Positions 33,896 to 43,647 of a stretch of 64,000 nucleotides of DNA are shown here, piece by piece; the stretch's first letter is position 1, and the number at the start of each line of letters is the position of its first letter. Source of the DNA: Nectonema munidae (taxonomy: Eukaryota > Nematomorpha > Nectonematoida > Nectonematidae); NCBI GenBank assembly GCA_030549495.1, contig JAUIRK010000099.1, positions 558,001-622,000 of the forward strand, written 5' to 3'. Both the position numbers and the translations under genes were made by a program. A model generated the notes under the pieces. It had not been told where the DNA came from, ran no database searches, and saw only the letters and a list, made by a program, of their open reading frames with translations.

Positions 33896-34303
33896 AGGTA
33901 GCAATGATGTGTCAGACGTGGTATAATGTGGCGTGCTATCTTTTTGAGATGCTAGAATCCAAACAGGTCTCGAGCGAAGCGAGAGACCAAACACAGGGAC
34001 CGTCTAGTAATAATAATAATACTAATACTACTTTTTGGAAATTTTTACTTGTTTGATTGAAGAAAGAAATAAACTGTTTTTCAATATTTCTTTTTCATGA
34101 TATATATATATCATTAGAAAGCTTATCGTTTGCTACATACTCTAGAATAATTTATTTTTGCAAAAGTTTTAAAAAATTTTAATAAATGGACTTTACTTCG
34201 AAAAATTTGGTCTAAATTTTTGAAAAAATTACGGACCACCTTTTTATTGAAGCATAATGTGAAGATTTTTAAAAAAAAAATGAAAATGGTATCATTGGAA
34301 AGG

Positions 34304-34735
34304 TATACTCTTTGTGGTTAACATAGGCTAGGTTATACAAATAAATATATTTTTATTTTTTCAAAATCTGCTTTTATGTGAGGTCAGTCAAGTTTTATCT
34401 AGTTTCAAAAAATACCAATAATAATTAACGTTCTTAATTTATATAATATTTTTTCAATATTTTATATTCACAAAGGTAAAATATGATTTTTAACATTTTA
34501 TAATTTCATAATTAAAGAAAACTGTCGAAAATTAATATATATTTTTTACTTTTTATGGGTCAGTAGTATAGGTCAGTATAATGTTTTTCTAATAAATTTA
34601 AAATTATTTTTGAAGTGAAAAATGTTGATCGAATGTACAAGATTTGAAGCTATACTCTTTGTGGGTAAAATAGGCTAGGTTATACAAATAAATATATTTT
34701 TATTTTTCCAAAATCCGCTTTTATGTGAGGTCAGT
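34304..34735 (+). repeat. pair of 85-bp direct repeats (34304-34388 and 34651-34735)
   Basis: TATACTCTTTGTGG...CTTTTATGTGAGGTCAGT occurs twice, 347 bp apart, with only a few differences. Confidence 0.92.
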
Positions 34736-34850
34736 TCCTCTTTCTAGTAACTGACTAAGTTTATTCTTTGATTACAGAATTTTATTTTGATTATTTGATA
34801 AAATAAATTATTTAATATCGTGAAAAAATTAATAACTTATCTAACATCCT

Positions 34851-35153
34851 CTCCCCGAATGAGGTATATCAAATCTTACATCTAGCAAAATATGAACTGA
34901 TAGGTTGGAGATGAATTATCGCGGTATACAGGTTGTAGATGAACCATCGTCTCCCCGAATGGGGTATATCAAATCTTACATCTAGCAGAATGTGAACAGA
35001 AAGTTGAACATTGTCTCCCTAGTTATTTGTACATGGAATAGAAACCATCGTAGTATACAGGTTGGAGATGAATCATCGTAGTATACAGGTTGGAGATGAA
35101 TCATCATAGTATACAGGTTGGAGATGAACCATCGTAGTATACGGGTTGGAGAT
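34851..35153 (+). repeat. 100-bp duplication and 28-bp tandem array
   Basis: CTCCCCGAATG...GGTATATC starts at 34851 and again at 34951. From 35047 to 35153 a 28-bp unit (ATCGTAGTATACAGGTTGGA plus GATGAATC) is repeated nearly four times; single degenerate units also lie at 34905-34948. Confidence 0.92.
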
Positions 35154-35424
35154 TTTTATATATATAAATTTTAAACCCCATATACAATAAGCCTATTTAT
35201 TGCGTCTGCATTAATCAAAAATTAATAATCAATTACCCTTTATATTACAAATATCTTTTTTGGTAATAAAAATTCTTTTTTGAACTATTTCAAATTATTT
35301 ATACTACATAGGACAACCTACTGCTTACTTTAGGAAAAGCCACAAAGTTTGAAGGAATGTAATTCCTTAATTTTTGTAAAATATAAGTTTTAGTAAATAA
35401 ACTAAAATTTCGCCTCCGTCATTG

Positions 35425-35545
35425 ACACGATTAACAATTTTCACTTCCATGCCTCTTCTTTCAAAATAGACTTTGAGCGGTTAAATTTATTTCCAGCCCG
35501 TCCATCGTTTCTGTCATCAAAAATAAATTGTCTGCATACATATCA
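35425..35545 (-). mobile_element. LINE reverse-transcriptase fragment (catalytic motif region)
   Basis: The minus strand reads MYADNLFLMTETMDGLE, which matches the reverse-transcriptase YADD-box context (YADDLVLMAE in intact relatives), followed in a second frame by RRGMEVKIVN. In this LINE type the zinc-knuckle segment seen at 31101 normally follows within about 50 residues. YADD has become YADN, so this copy is dead. Confidence 0.75.
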
Positions 35546-36735
35546 CTTTTCGTTAATAAATATTCTAAACAAACCAATAATTTATATCATAAGAATTTTT
35601 ATTTCTGGTCAAAACAAATTTTACGTTATTTATAGTTGTAATTAATTCTATTTTTTCAAAAAAATGACACTTGTCTCTTGACTCAAAGCAGGCTAATTAT
35701 TCTTTTACTCAAATTAAATAAACAAACATTTTTTAAATGGTCTCTGGATACCCAAAAAGGCAATTAGGCATAGTACAAACGTGCAACATATCCCATAAAA
35801 GAAGATGCAAGGACCGTTAAATTATCAAGTTTTAAGTTCAATTAATTAATAAAAATTGTTGTTTATAGTTAGACCGCTTCTTCCAAAACAAATCTAAACT
35901 CGAAGATTAGATTATAATTAGTAAATCACTGAAAATCGAATGGTTTAGTTTTTATGAAGATTTTTGATGTTACTTTTTTCAATAAAATTCTTTTTAAGAC
36001 AATTTGACATATAAAAATAGTAAAATTAGTGAGATGGAATTTTTTTATAAAAAATAATATTAAAAAAATATTAACTTCAAAGCCGGGTTTAGGAGTCGAA
36101 AAATTAGGGTTAGGTATAAAGAAACGTTTGCTAAATACACATTATAATCGTATTTATCCTAACTTATCAACTAAATTTATTTGTTCGAAAGTAAAATTTT
36201 ATTATTTTTAAAAAAAATTCTGATGTATTTTTTTTAATTTTTTTATTATTTAATTACGTAAGAATTTTGTGTATAAAATTAGATGATAAAAAATGCAATT
36301 TCTATGTATACTTGAAAATAATATAGACAAATTAATTTTTGCATATAATAAAAAAAGTTAACTTTTCGAAAAAATCAAAAATTAGTTCCATAAGTTAGAA
36401 GTTTTATATTATAGAGCTTACATGTCACTTATTCTGAAATTTTTTGTGACTGTCCTGTGTCAGGCTCTTACATAAGTAATGCGTTTGGCTACTTTGAGAT
36501 CTGGGGATGAGGCAGGGGCAAAAAGATTGCAAAGTCCTAAATATGCTGTTTTCAATTCTTTCAATAATCGCTCAAGGAAAACTAACTTTGGCACAAAAAA
36601 ATGAGCAAAGAATGAAAGATGTATAAAGGTGATATTTTAAAAAAGTCCGACATCACACGCATTATTCATGTATAACAGGAAACAAGATGGAAAAATGAAA
36701 GAAATAAAAAGCTTTCTATAAAAAGCTTTCTTTTG
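35546..36735. other. AT-rich intergenic DNA downstream of CTR1
   Basis: It includes the presumed 3' UTR of the copper transporter. AATAAA occurs on the minus strand at 36203-36198 but is one of several by-chance candidates. No gene was seen. Confidence 0.4.
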
Positions 36736-36949
36736 CTAAGCGCAAAAGTTGCAATGCTCGCTGTATTTGTCGATAGTAGGATGCTTCAGTCTGCCAAAAA
36801 GCAGGTAACCGAATCCGGAGCCAAGAACCAAGGACAGGCACAGCCAGTAGTTGTACGTCATGAAAACGAGCATTAGGACTAGGCCGGCGCACACTTGCAA
36901 CATGTGGATCAAAGTTTGCACGAGGTGGTCCAGGAAGGACTCATCGCTT
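36736..36949 (-). CDS. Ctr1: Ctr1 coding exon 4 (TM2, TM3, C-terminus)
   Basis: The acceptor is GATTCTTTAG. It encodes SDESFLDHLVQTLIHMLQV, the MxxxM and GxxxG motifs and the EHCNFCA end. TAG is at 36738-36736. Confidence 0.95.
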
Positions 36950-39900
36950 CTAAAGAATCAGAAAAGGAGTTGAGCTAGAGACGTACAAATAACCAAATTA
37001 TTGAATTGCACTTGATATAAATACAAAAACATCATTGAACAACTAACTATTTTTTATTAGCAAAATTTTGATGACCTGATCTAAAATAGCCAAGACCAGT
37101 GTTAAAGCCGCAAAAACTAGCTACTTCATAACTGGCTAATGTACTACTAATCTTTTGAACAAACTAAGAAATTCAGGTTGTGGGTTGAAACCTAAAAGTA
37201 GATCAAAAGTTGGGTCGCTAAAACTTGGAGCATAATTGTATCTAGGGATTTAGTAAAATAAAGTTCCTCATCTTAAGCGACATTCTACATCCATATGTAG
37301 CGCTGAAATAATTTTTCTTATGTAGACAAACCGAAAATCGGTAAATGGGACGCAAAAAGATGATACCTTTCTTGGCCTTGTCATTGACGTAGATATAATC
37401 CTAGGAAAAGTATTTAAGAAATGGGAAAACAAATGCTACTTGCAAAATTCTCCATGAAAGAATATCATCTTAAAGAACAGATATTAAATAATTGTTTCAG
37501 AACTTCTTTACATTAGTTTATTCATTTTGGAATAAAAGTCTTCGAGTATTTTTGTTTTAAAATATTTTATACTATTTGTTGCATTGCTTGTAGCAATTTG
37601 AAAAAATTATTTAAAAATTAAATTTATTTATATTGGAACAAAATAGATGAGTTTTCGCTAAAATAAAGTTAATTAATATAATTTGGCTATTAAAGTTAAG
37701 ATATTACTTTTCTTAAAAATGAGTTTGAATGGGATTTTGTATAAAATAAAAAGTAAAAAATTCCAGAGATAAGCAATTAGAACAACGAAGTGCTTCGTAA
37801 CAAGAGAAAAAATTCGAAAAGGAATGAATTAACTTGATCAATGCAGCAAATAAGAATTTGCTAACTAATCTACCTTCTAACAACTCTAATTGCAAGTGAA
37901 GTGAGGACAACAGGCTAACTAGTGGCCATCTCTTTCTTTATGGGAAATAAGCTTGTTTTAAAAGTGACCACCATAAAAATGTATTTGGTTTTGAAAGTAG
38001 ATTCTAAAACAAAGGAATTCGAACATCACTGAAGAAAAAGAGACATATGAGTTTCGGCATTTTGAAACTCAGCGAGCTTTGAATTTTCGAATACGCTATG
38101 CCAAAGATTTAATGACATCATTCCCAGAATGCGATGACACTCTAACCACAAAAGTGTTGTGATTATTTTATAAAAGAAATTTTTTTTTGATTTTGTTGAA
38201 TAAAAATATTCTAGACGGTATTATTTGTCTACAGCTGAAGAATCGCATGAAAGAATTTATAAGAAGGGTCAACGAACGATATTTCTCTTTTCGATAAATC
38301 TTTGATCTTCATGATTTTTTAAATATTGAAAATTTACATCTTATACTTTACTTTTATCCCAAAATTATATGTTTTAAATTTAAAGGGATTTATTTATGGC
38401 ATAGGATGCAAATAAGAAATCTTACGAGAAAAATTAAATACCATATGTTCATATTGTTATGCAAATACTCATCACATGAATTGTATGTTATGCAAGTATT
38501 GCTCACGTATTTTTCATTGTGCAAATCTTTTTAAATATAAACTTCCCTCTTTTTGCTCTTATTCATTCTGTTTCTTGTGCTAAATAAAGCTTAGAACCTT
38601 CCTTCGGTTTCCAAGTGACAACACACATGTCAATACTTAAAATAAATTTATTAAGCATAATTTTAAGTGAATTTAAAAAAGGTATTAATTTTATTTCATC
38701 AACCACAACAATCATGGACAAAGACTTCTACCTTTTGATTGATGAAAAAGTTTAGCATACGCACTAATCATAAATTTATTTCCTAAAGAAAAAATTTGTG
38801 TTAGTGGGTTAAATGACTCCTTTGAGAAAGATTTTTACAAATAGCAAAAAATGATCTGGTACGCTTTGGATGCAATTTTTCCATTTGAGGATCTTTGAAT
38901 TTCTCCTACTTTAAAACGCGCTTTTCTCTAATTGAATCGTCTTGCACCCAACCAACGAAATGAGGGTAGCTAGTAGCTTAGACACAAATATGAACAAAGA
39001 AAGGGGGTAAAATTCTTTAGAGCCAGATGTGTGTGTGTACATGCAATGAATCATAATGAACGACACTTAGAGTTTTAGCGTCGAAATTCAAAAAAAGTTT
39101 TTTTCCTACTGAATTTAGCCAGAACAAATGATTCTTAATATAATTAATATATTTTGGTATTCAACTTTGCAAACAAGGTCTTTTCTACCCTACCTTTGAA
39201 AATGACCGAAAGTGTTGTTTCAAGTCAGAATTTTGTTGGCCCAAATAAAATCTGAATGTTATTGAAATAAGACATAAGCAATTATACAAATGAGTGTACG
39301 CAGCCCTGACGCCGCATTGAAAGGAACATAAGGCATTACGTTGTTCCGCATTTACAAGATTTGAAATCTGTGGGTGGAGTAATAGTGGGTGCCAGTTCAG
39401 CAGGATTGCTTGGACAGTGCTTGCAAATGATGGCCTTTTCAGAGGGAGAGGATTTATGGCAGTGATGCTTCTTTGAAAACAACGGCTTCACCTGGAGGTA
39501 CTGTCGAAACGATTTCAAGCCTTCGTACAGAACGGATGCAATAAAAATACCAACGCACGCATACAACAGACCTAAAAATTAACTGCATTTATCCATTTTG
39601 TTAGAGATCGCACTCAAAAAGGTATAGGAGTGTGTACCGGTTAAAGATGAGATCGTCCAGGAATCCAATAACAAAACTTCATTGAAACCAGCGTGGAAAG
39701 ACATCTGAAAAGAACAGATATTTCAACATCAAAAAGGTGATAAATGTCAATCATTCTTCAGTAGAGAAGAAAATTGATCCATGCCAATTCCATAGCATTT
39801 TAATATTCGATATAGAAAGCATTGAGATGCATGTCTATTTACACTAACCATTTTACCGATAGGAAGTAGAACGCATCTTTCAGAAAACCAAAGTAAACCT

Positions 39901-42900
39901 GATGGATCACTACGCTGATATGTTCAAAAATTATGAAGGAGGTCTGCCAATTGAGAGTGGATCGAGACCATAAAAATTATTTCAGAGCGTATATATAAAT
40001 TAATGGTTTTCGTGTTCGTTCATCATGCGATATTTAAGAACAGGACTTTGAATAACTCAGAGAATTTAGTCAAAACTTTGCAGCACAAATGAATTAATTT
40101 TGAATACACATTTTAGCCAATAGAAAAAAGTTTAATTTGGTTTATTTAATTTTTTTTAATTAGTGTAAATTAAATATAAATGTCAAGTAACAAACCTTTT
40201 TAACTTAGGCCATATATTGGGAATGCACAAAATGGCGTTATTCCGTTTCTTCTAGGGTGTCCGCTATTTTATTTTTATTTTAAAGCCAAGTCAAATTTTG
40301 GCTTCGCCCAAGAGACTAGATGAAGCTCAGTTAGAGGGCCAGATAATTTTCACAATTAGTTTTGTAATCCAGATACACAATGTAACAAAGATTTTGTTTG
40401 AGTGAATTTTTGGTTGTTTGTCGTTTATTAGGTCGTAAGAATGAAGAAAAAGCATATCTTTGATGTCGCTAATCGTTATTAACCCATTAAGTCCCAATGC
40501 TCTCATTTGGCAACATAAGTAATTCCATCTTCGTCTGCTTTTTTCAATGACTTTGAATATAAATCGTCTGCGTTTTTTTAAATATCGTCTGATTTCGATG
40601 GTACTTAATGGGTTAAGGAAATGACATTGATTTTTTGAAAAATAACAAAAAATTGTATATTTACATAAGAAAATTGCAGAAAAATGTCTTTAAACATTAC
40701 TGAAACTATACAACAGCGGTGAAACATACAGGGATATGCTAATCAGAAGTAAAATATAGACTACATATTCAATAAGACTGTTTATTGAAAACACACAGAT
40801 TTTCTGCTCTTTCTTCGGTGAAGAGGCGGGACATCATACGCAGGCGTAGTCGCCCATCATGCGCTAATTATACTGGCCCTGGTCCTTGTACGACTTATCG
40901 ACCAGTTCGCGGTAGGTTCCTTCCTTCTTGTTACCCAAGAAGCCCTGAACAACTGCACAAAGATTCGCCAGACTGCCAACAACTTTCCGGGAACATTGGA
41001 ATACCGCTTCCAAATGCTTGAAGGCCTCATCTAGTGCCTTCACAAATTGTTTTATGAGCCCTAGGTTGGTGTGGTGGGATGGCATCAAGATCTTCTCCTG
41101 CTCAACCAGCGGTTGCCACTTGACGTTCTTGTCGCAAAAGACAAAGCCCGTTCTTGATTGCCAGTCCTTCGTTTCATAATGTCTCGCTGTAGCTCGGCTA
41201 CACCAGTAGCAGAGGAAACAGGGATGTTTTGTGAAGCCGCCTTACAAACCCGTCAAAAAGCCAATCATCTTAAAGTCTCCAATCACTTCCCAATCATGCT
41301 CTCGTACTTCACCAGGCGCAGCCTCATAGCCTTCCTTTAGGTGAACAGAGTGGGCGATAGAGATGCTTGGATACTTGTTGCTATTGTGCAACAGCACCGC
41401 CTTCAAGATTCTAGTTGAGCTGTCAACGAACAGTCGCCAGTTGCTGGGATCATAGGGAATTCAATTTCTTCAAACAAGCCATTGATATCGTGACAATACA
41501 CTTTCTCATCCATTGTGAAATACTGAGAGAATGTCATGACGTTGTTTCTGTTTTGTTACCCGACAGTTCTCGTTCAACAAGTTCCACTGTTTCAACCTGG
41601 ATGTCAATAATTCTGCTTTTGATTTGGTGAGTCCCTGATAAGATCATTCAGCTCCGCTTAGTTAGGGAAATACAGAATAGCCTGGGTATCATCTGCAACA
41701 AAGACATCACCGTGGGCATCTTCTGTTTCGCTGCTGGAACATGTGCAAGCATCTTTTGTGATCACCGGAGAAGATTGGGAACTGGAAGCTCCTCACAATG
41801 CATCACAGGACGAAGAGATGATGGCAAATCGGAGTAGTCGAACACATTCGTCTTCTTTCCCCTGCGGTAACACGTCATTACCCCCATACAAAATTAGGAG
41901 TTATTTTTGTGATCTGTTGGTTCCCGCCAGATTCTTGGCACCCCAAACTTCAGTTTTCGTTTCTCACCTCTGTACCATGACTCCAGAGTGGACCGACAGC
42001 CTCTGCAAACCACGTGTGGCGCCCAACTCTTGTCCTGATCCCCTACTTGAACTCCAATGTACGCCGAACAGAAGAGATTCCCTTCAACGATGGTGTACCT
42101 GACTGACCTGACATTGAGAAACACTCCGCAGACATAGCAGAAGTTATCATGATCATGCTTGGAAGAACCTAGAGCTGAAATTCTCCTAAATCATTTTTGA
42201 TAGGGTGCAGTTCAACCACGTATTTTACAATGGCGACGTAAATTTACTCCTACGTATTTAAACTTGTCTAGAAGCTTTAAAGCCATTATCTTCTCGTAGA
42301 TTGTTAGCTCGTTTATTGTAGAAGATTTTGGTCATCAAGTCACATGACGTTATCAAATATCGCTGACATCTTCATTTTTCGACCATGTTATTCATTTCCA
42401 AAAAACTTTACCTCTTTTTAGATCGTGCTCTAAAAAGACAGCTTTTTTAATTACTCTTTTTAGATCGTGCTCTAAAAAGACAGCGACTTACAGAACATGA
42501 ACAAAAACATACTACAATCCAATTGCGAATTTTAGAGTGTCTTTCTTCAAATTTTTTTTCACAATTTTCTTTAAGTTTAAATTTGGTTTACGCAACTGTG
42601 AGGAAATTGTACATAGGACGTGTAGTCTAAAACCTCTTTTTGAAATGAATCTGTATGTTCAAGTGCAATTCTTAAAGCATTAAAAGGTTGTTATTTTAAA
42701 AAACATTTTGTACAGGGTAATGAAGACACAACCCATCTAGCTAGCTCAACGCGCTGAAATCAATTCCCTTTGTCGACAAATTGAAAAATGGCAAATTAAG
42801 ATGCCACAAAGTGGGAATCGGAGAATTGAGATAACAGCGATAAAACACGCAGCCAGCTATTTAGGGTGGAGCATTCGCTTTACTTCTTTTTCTTTCTATC

Positions 42901-43634
42901 GCGAGATCAGGATTTTCACTATTTTTTCACAATCTTCGTCCCAGGAAAATTTTTGCTTCCTGGAATCTATCAATTTTTCATTTGATTCTTTGAAAAGTAA
43001 AATTTATTTTTAATTGAATATTTGATTTCATGCTTAAAAACACATAAATGCAAAAATGATTTTATGCTTACAAATCAGGAGTTTTAAAAAAAACTTTCAT
43101 GGCATTTACCTTAATCAATATTGTTTCGATAAAAAACACAAATTTCTAAAAATCAATCTTTTGTGACAATCAAAAATGTCGTTTCCTCAAATAGGCCATC
43201 AGAATTTCTTTCACAGCGCCTACCTTGGCGTTTAGTCGTATTAAATATGAAGAACCATTTTAATGATTCGTATTCATTTGGATACTTTGCCAGCGTAAGA
43301 TGTTTTATTACAAATTTCTCACATTTTTTCTTGCTTATGAAATAATTGCCTCCTTGGAAAACAACACTAGCTTCCGTGATTCCGATCACGGGGTGTCACA
43401 GGGAGAAGTGCATACTAAAAAGGTATTCCCAGATAGAATATGAAAAATGAATACATAGATAGATATACAATAAACATTTAAAAAATACGTCCCCATTGCA
43501 CGCGAATGATGGAGATGAAAAAGGATTAAAAATAGTAAATTATTTGCAACATTGCTCATAAATACATGTAGGTCTCTTACTGAGTGCCCTGAAGTGCAGC
43601 CGTGATGATGATCATGATGATTGTGATCTTCCAT
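36736..43634 (-). CDS. Ctr1: CTR1/SLC31-family high-affinity copper transporter, four coding exons
   Basis: Joining four exons at GT-AG sites gives 567 bases, 188 residues plus stop, close to the 190 of human CTR1. The amino end is His-rich (HNHHDHHH, residues 4-11), as expected of an extracellular copper-collecting tail. MSFHAGFNEVLL (19-30) parallels MTFYFGFKNVELL of human CTR1. TM1 includes VLYEGLK (54-60). TM2 has MLVFM (144-148), the conserved MxxxM copper relay. TM3 has GSGFG (161-165), the GxxxG packing motif. The tail ends EHCNFCA. The family forms trimers that import Cu(I) across plasma or vesicle membranes. The cytosolic loop is unusual in carrying HHCH (76-79), CKHC (90-93) and CKC (113-115). 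All core motifs are intact, so it is probably functional. Confidence 0.95.
36950..39339 (-). other. Ctr1 intron 3 (2.4 kb)
   Basis: AT-rich, with no coding sequence or recognisable repeat. The 65-codon ORF at 37910-37713 has background composition. Confidence 0.6.
39340..39571 (-). CDS. Ctr1: Ctr1 coding exon 3 (TM1 and cytosolic loop)
   Basis: It encodes GLLYACVGIFIASVLYEGLK and the Cys/His-rich loop. I placed the donor at AC|GTAATG, just before an in-frame stop; this joins exon 4 in frame. Confidence 0.92.
39638..39704 (-). CDS. Ctr1: Ctr1 coding exon 2
   Basis: It encodes MSFHAGFNEVLLLDSW and ISSLT, leading into TM1. The acceptor is CTTTTCAG and the donor CCG|GTACAC; a 66-bp intron separates it from exon 3. 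Confidence 0.9.
40479..40616. mobile_element. TTAA-flanked MITE, copy D
   Basis: Perfect TTAA at both ends, with CCCATTAAGTCCC and GGTACTTAATGGG termini. It has the same internal order and orientation as copy C and is very similar to it across the middle 70 bases, suggesting fairly recent activity. Confidence 0.92.
40780..42175 (-). pseudogene. GC-rich relic of a multicopy protein family, probably carried by a transposon
   Basis: The minus strand from 42175 reads NFCYVCG, SVRYTIVEGNLFCSAY, DQDKSWAPHVVCRGCR and KFGVPRIWREPTDH. Further down are NWRLFVDSSTR, AVLLHNSNKYPS, IAHSVHLKEGY, WEVIGDFKM, LMPSHHTNLGLIKQFVKALD and YRELVDKS, ending QGQYN near 40866. I recall this combination (paired CxxC motifs, SWAPHxVC, FGxPxxWREP, LGLxKQFVxALD) from a large family of uncharacterised arthropod proteins whose copy number suggests a mobile element. 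The copy is broken in several places. GC content is clearly higher than in the host intron, which suggests a relatively recent arrival. No terminal repeats were found. Confidence 0.65.
42412..42484 (+). repeat. 31-bp direct repeat, two copies
   Basis: CTCTTTTTAGATCGTGCTCT plus AAAAAGACAGC occurs at 42412-42442 and exactly again at 42454-42484. Each unit carries the inverted words CTTTTTAGA and TCTAAAAAG. Confidence 0.95.
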
Positions 43635-43647
43635 TGATGCTTCTTCT
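43581..43647 (-). CDS. Ctr1: Ctr1 coding exon 1 (His-rich N-terminus) with a short 5' UTR part
   Basis: ATG is at 43634. The exon encodes MEDHNHHDHHHGCTSGHS and ends at CACTCA|GTAAGA, phase 0. A TTATTTTAG acceptor at 43650-43648 suggests an upstream non-coding exon, which I could not locate. Confidence 0.87.

Larger units (their letters stand above)
31172..34007 (+). mobile_element. candidate Helitron-like element with internal minisatellite
   Basis: The right end has the classic Helitron layout: a hairpin GGTCTC...GAGACC (33966-33987), 16 bases, then CTAG followed by T. The left end may be the TC of TCAGAGGTCTGG at 31172, which follows an A, as required for insertion between A and T. The first 54 bases are duplicated in tandem. 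The interior holds ~300-bp direct repeats and a 36-bp minisatellite. No Rep/helicase ORF is present, so it would be non-autonomous. The right end is the stronger evidence. Confidence 0.42.
34008..35424. other. AT-rich insert region with several direct repeats
   Basis: No coding sequence. It holds an 85-bp direct repeat, a 100-bp duplication and a 28-bp tandem array. Together with the Helitron-like segment it separates the two LINE pieces. Confidence 0.6.
39705..43580 (-). other. Ctr1 intron 1 (3.9 kb)
   Basis: It contains a TTAA MITE (40479-40616), a GC-rich protein relic (40780-42175) and a 31-bp direct repeat near 42412-42484. Minus-strand ORF 43389-43153 and plus-strand ORF 42801-43013 show no family resemblance. 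Confidence 0.7.

Noticed and set aside
40785-41021. plus-strand ORF of 78 codons
   Set aside because: It is antisense to the GC-rich relic, whose minus strand carries the recognisable motifs.
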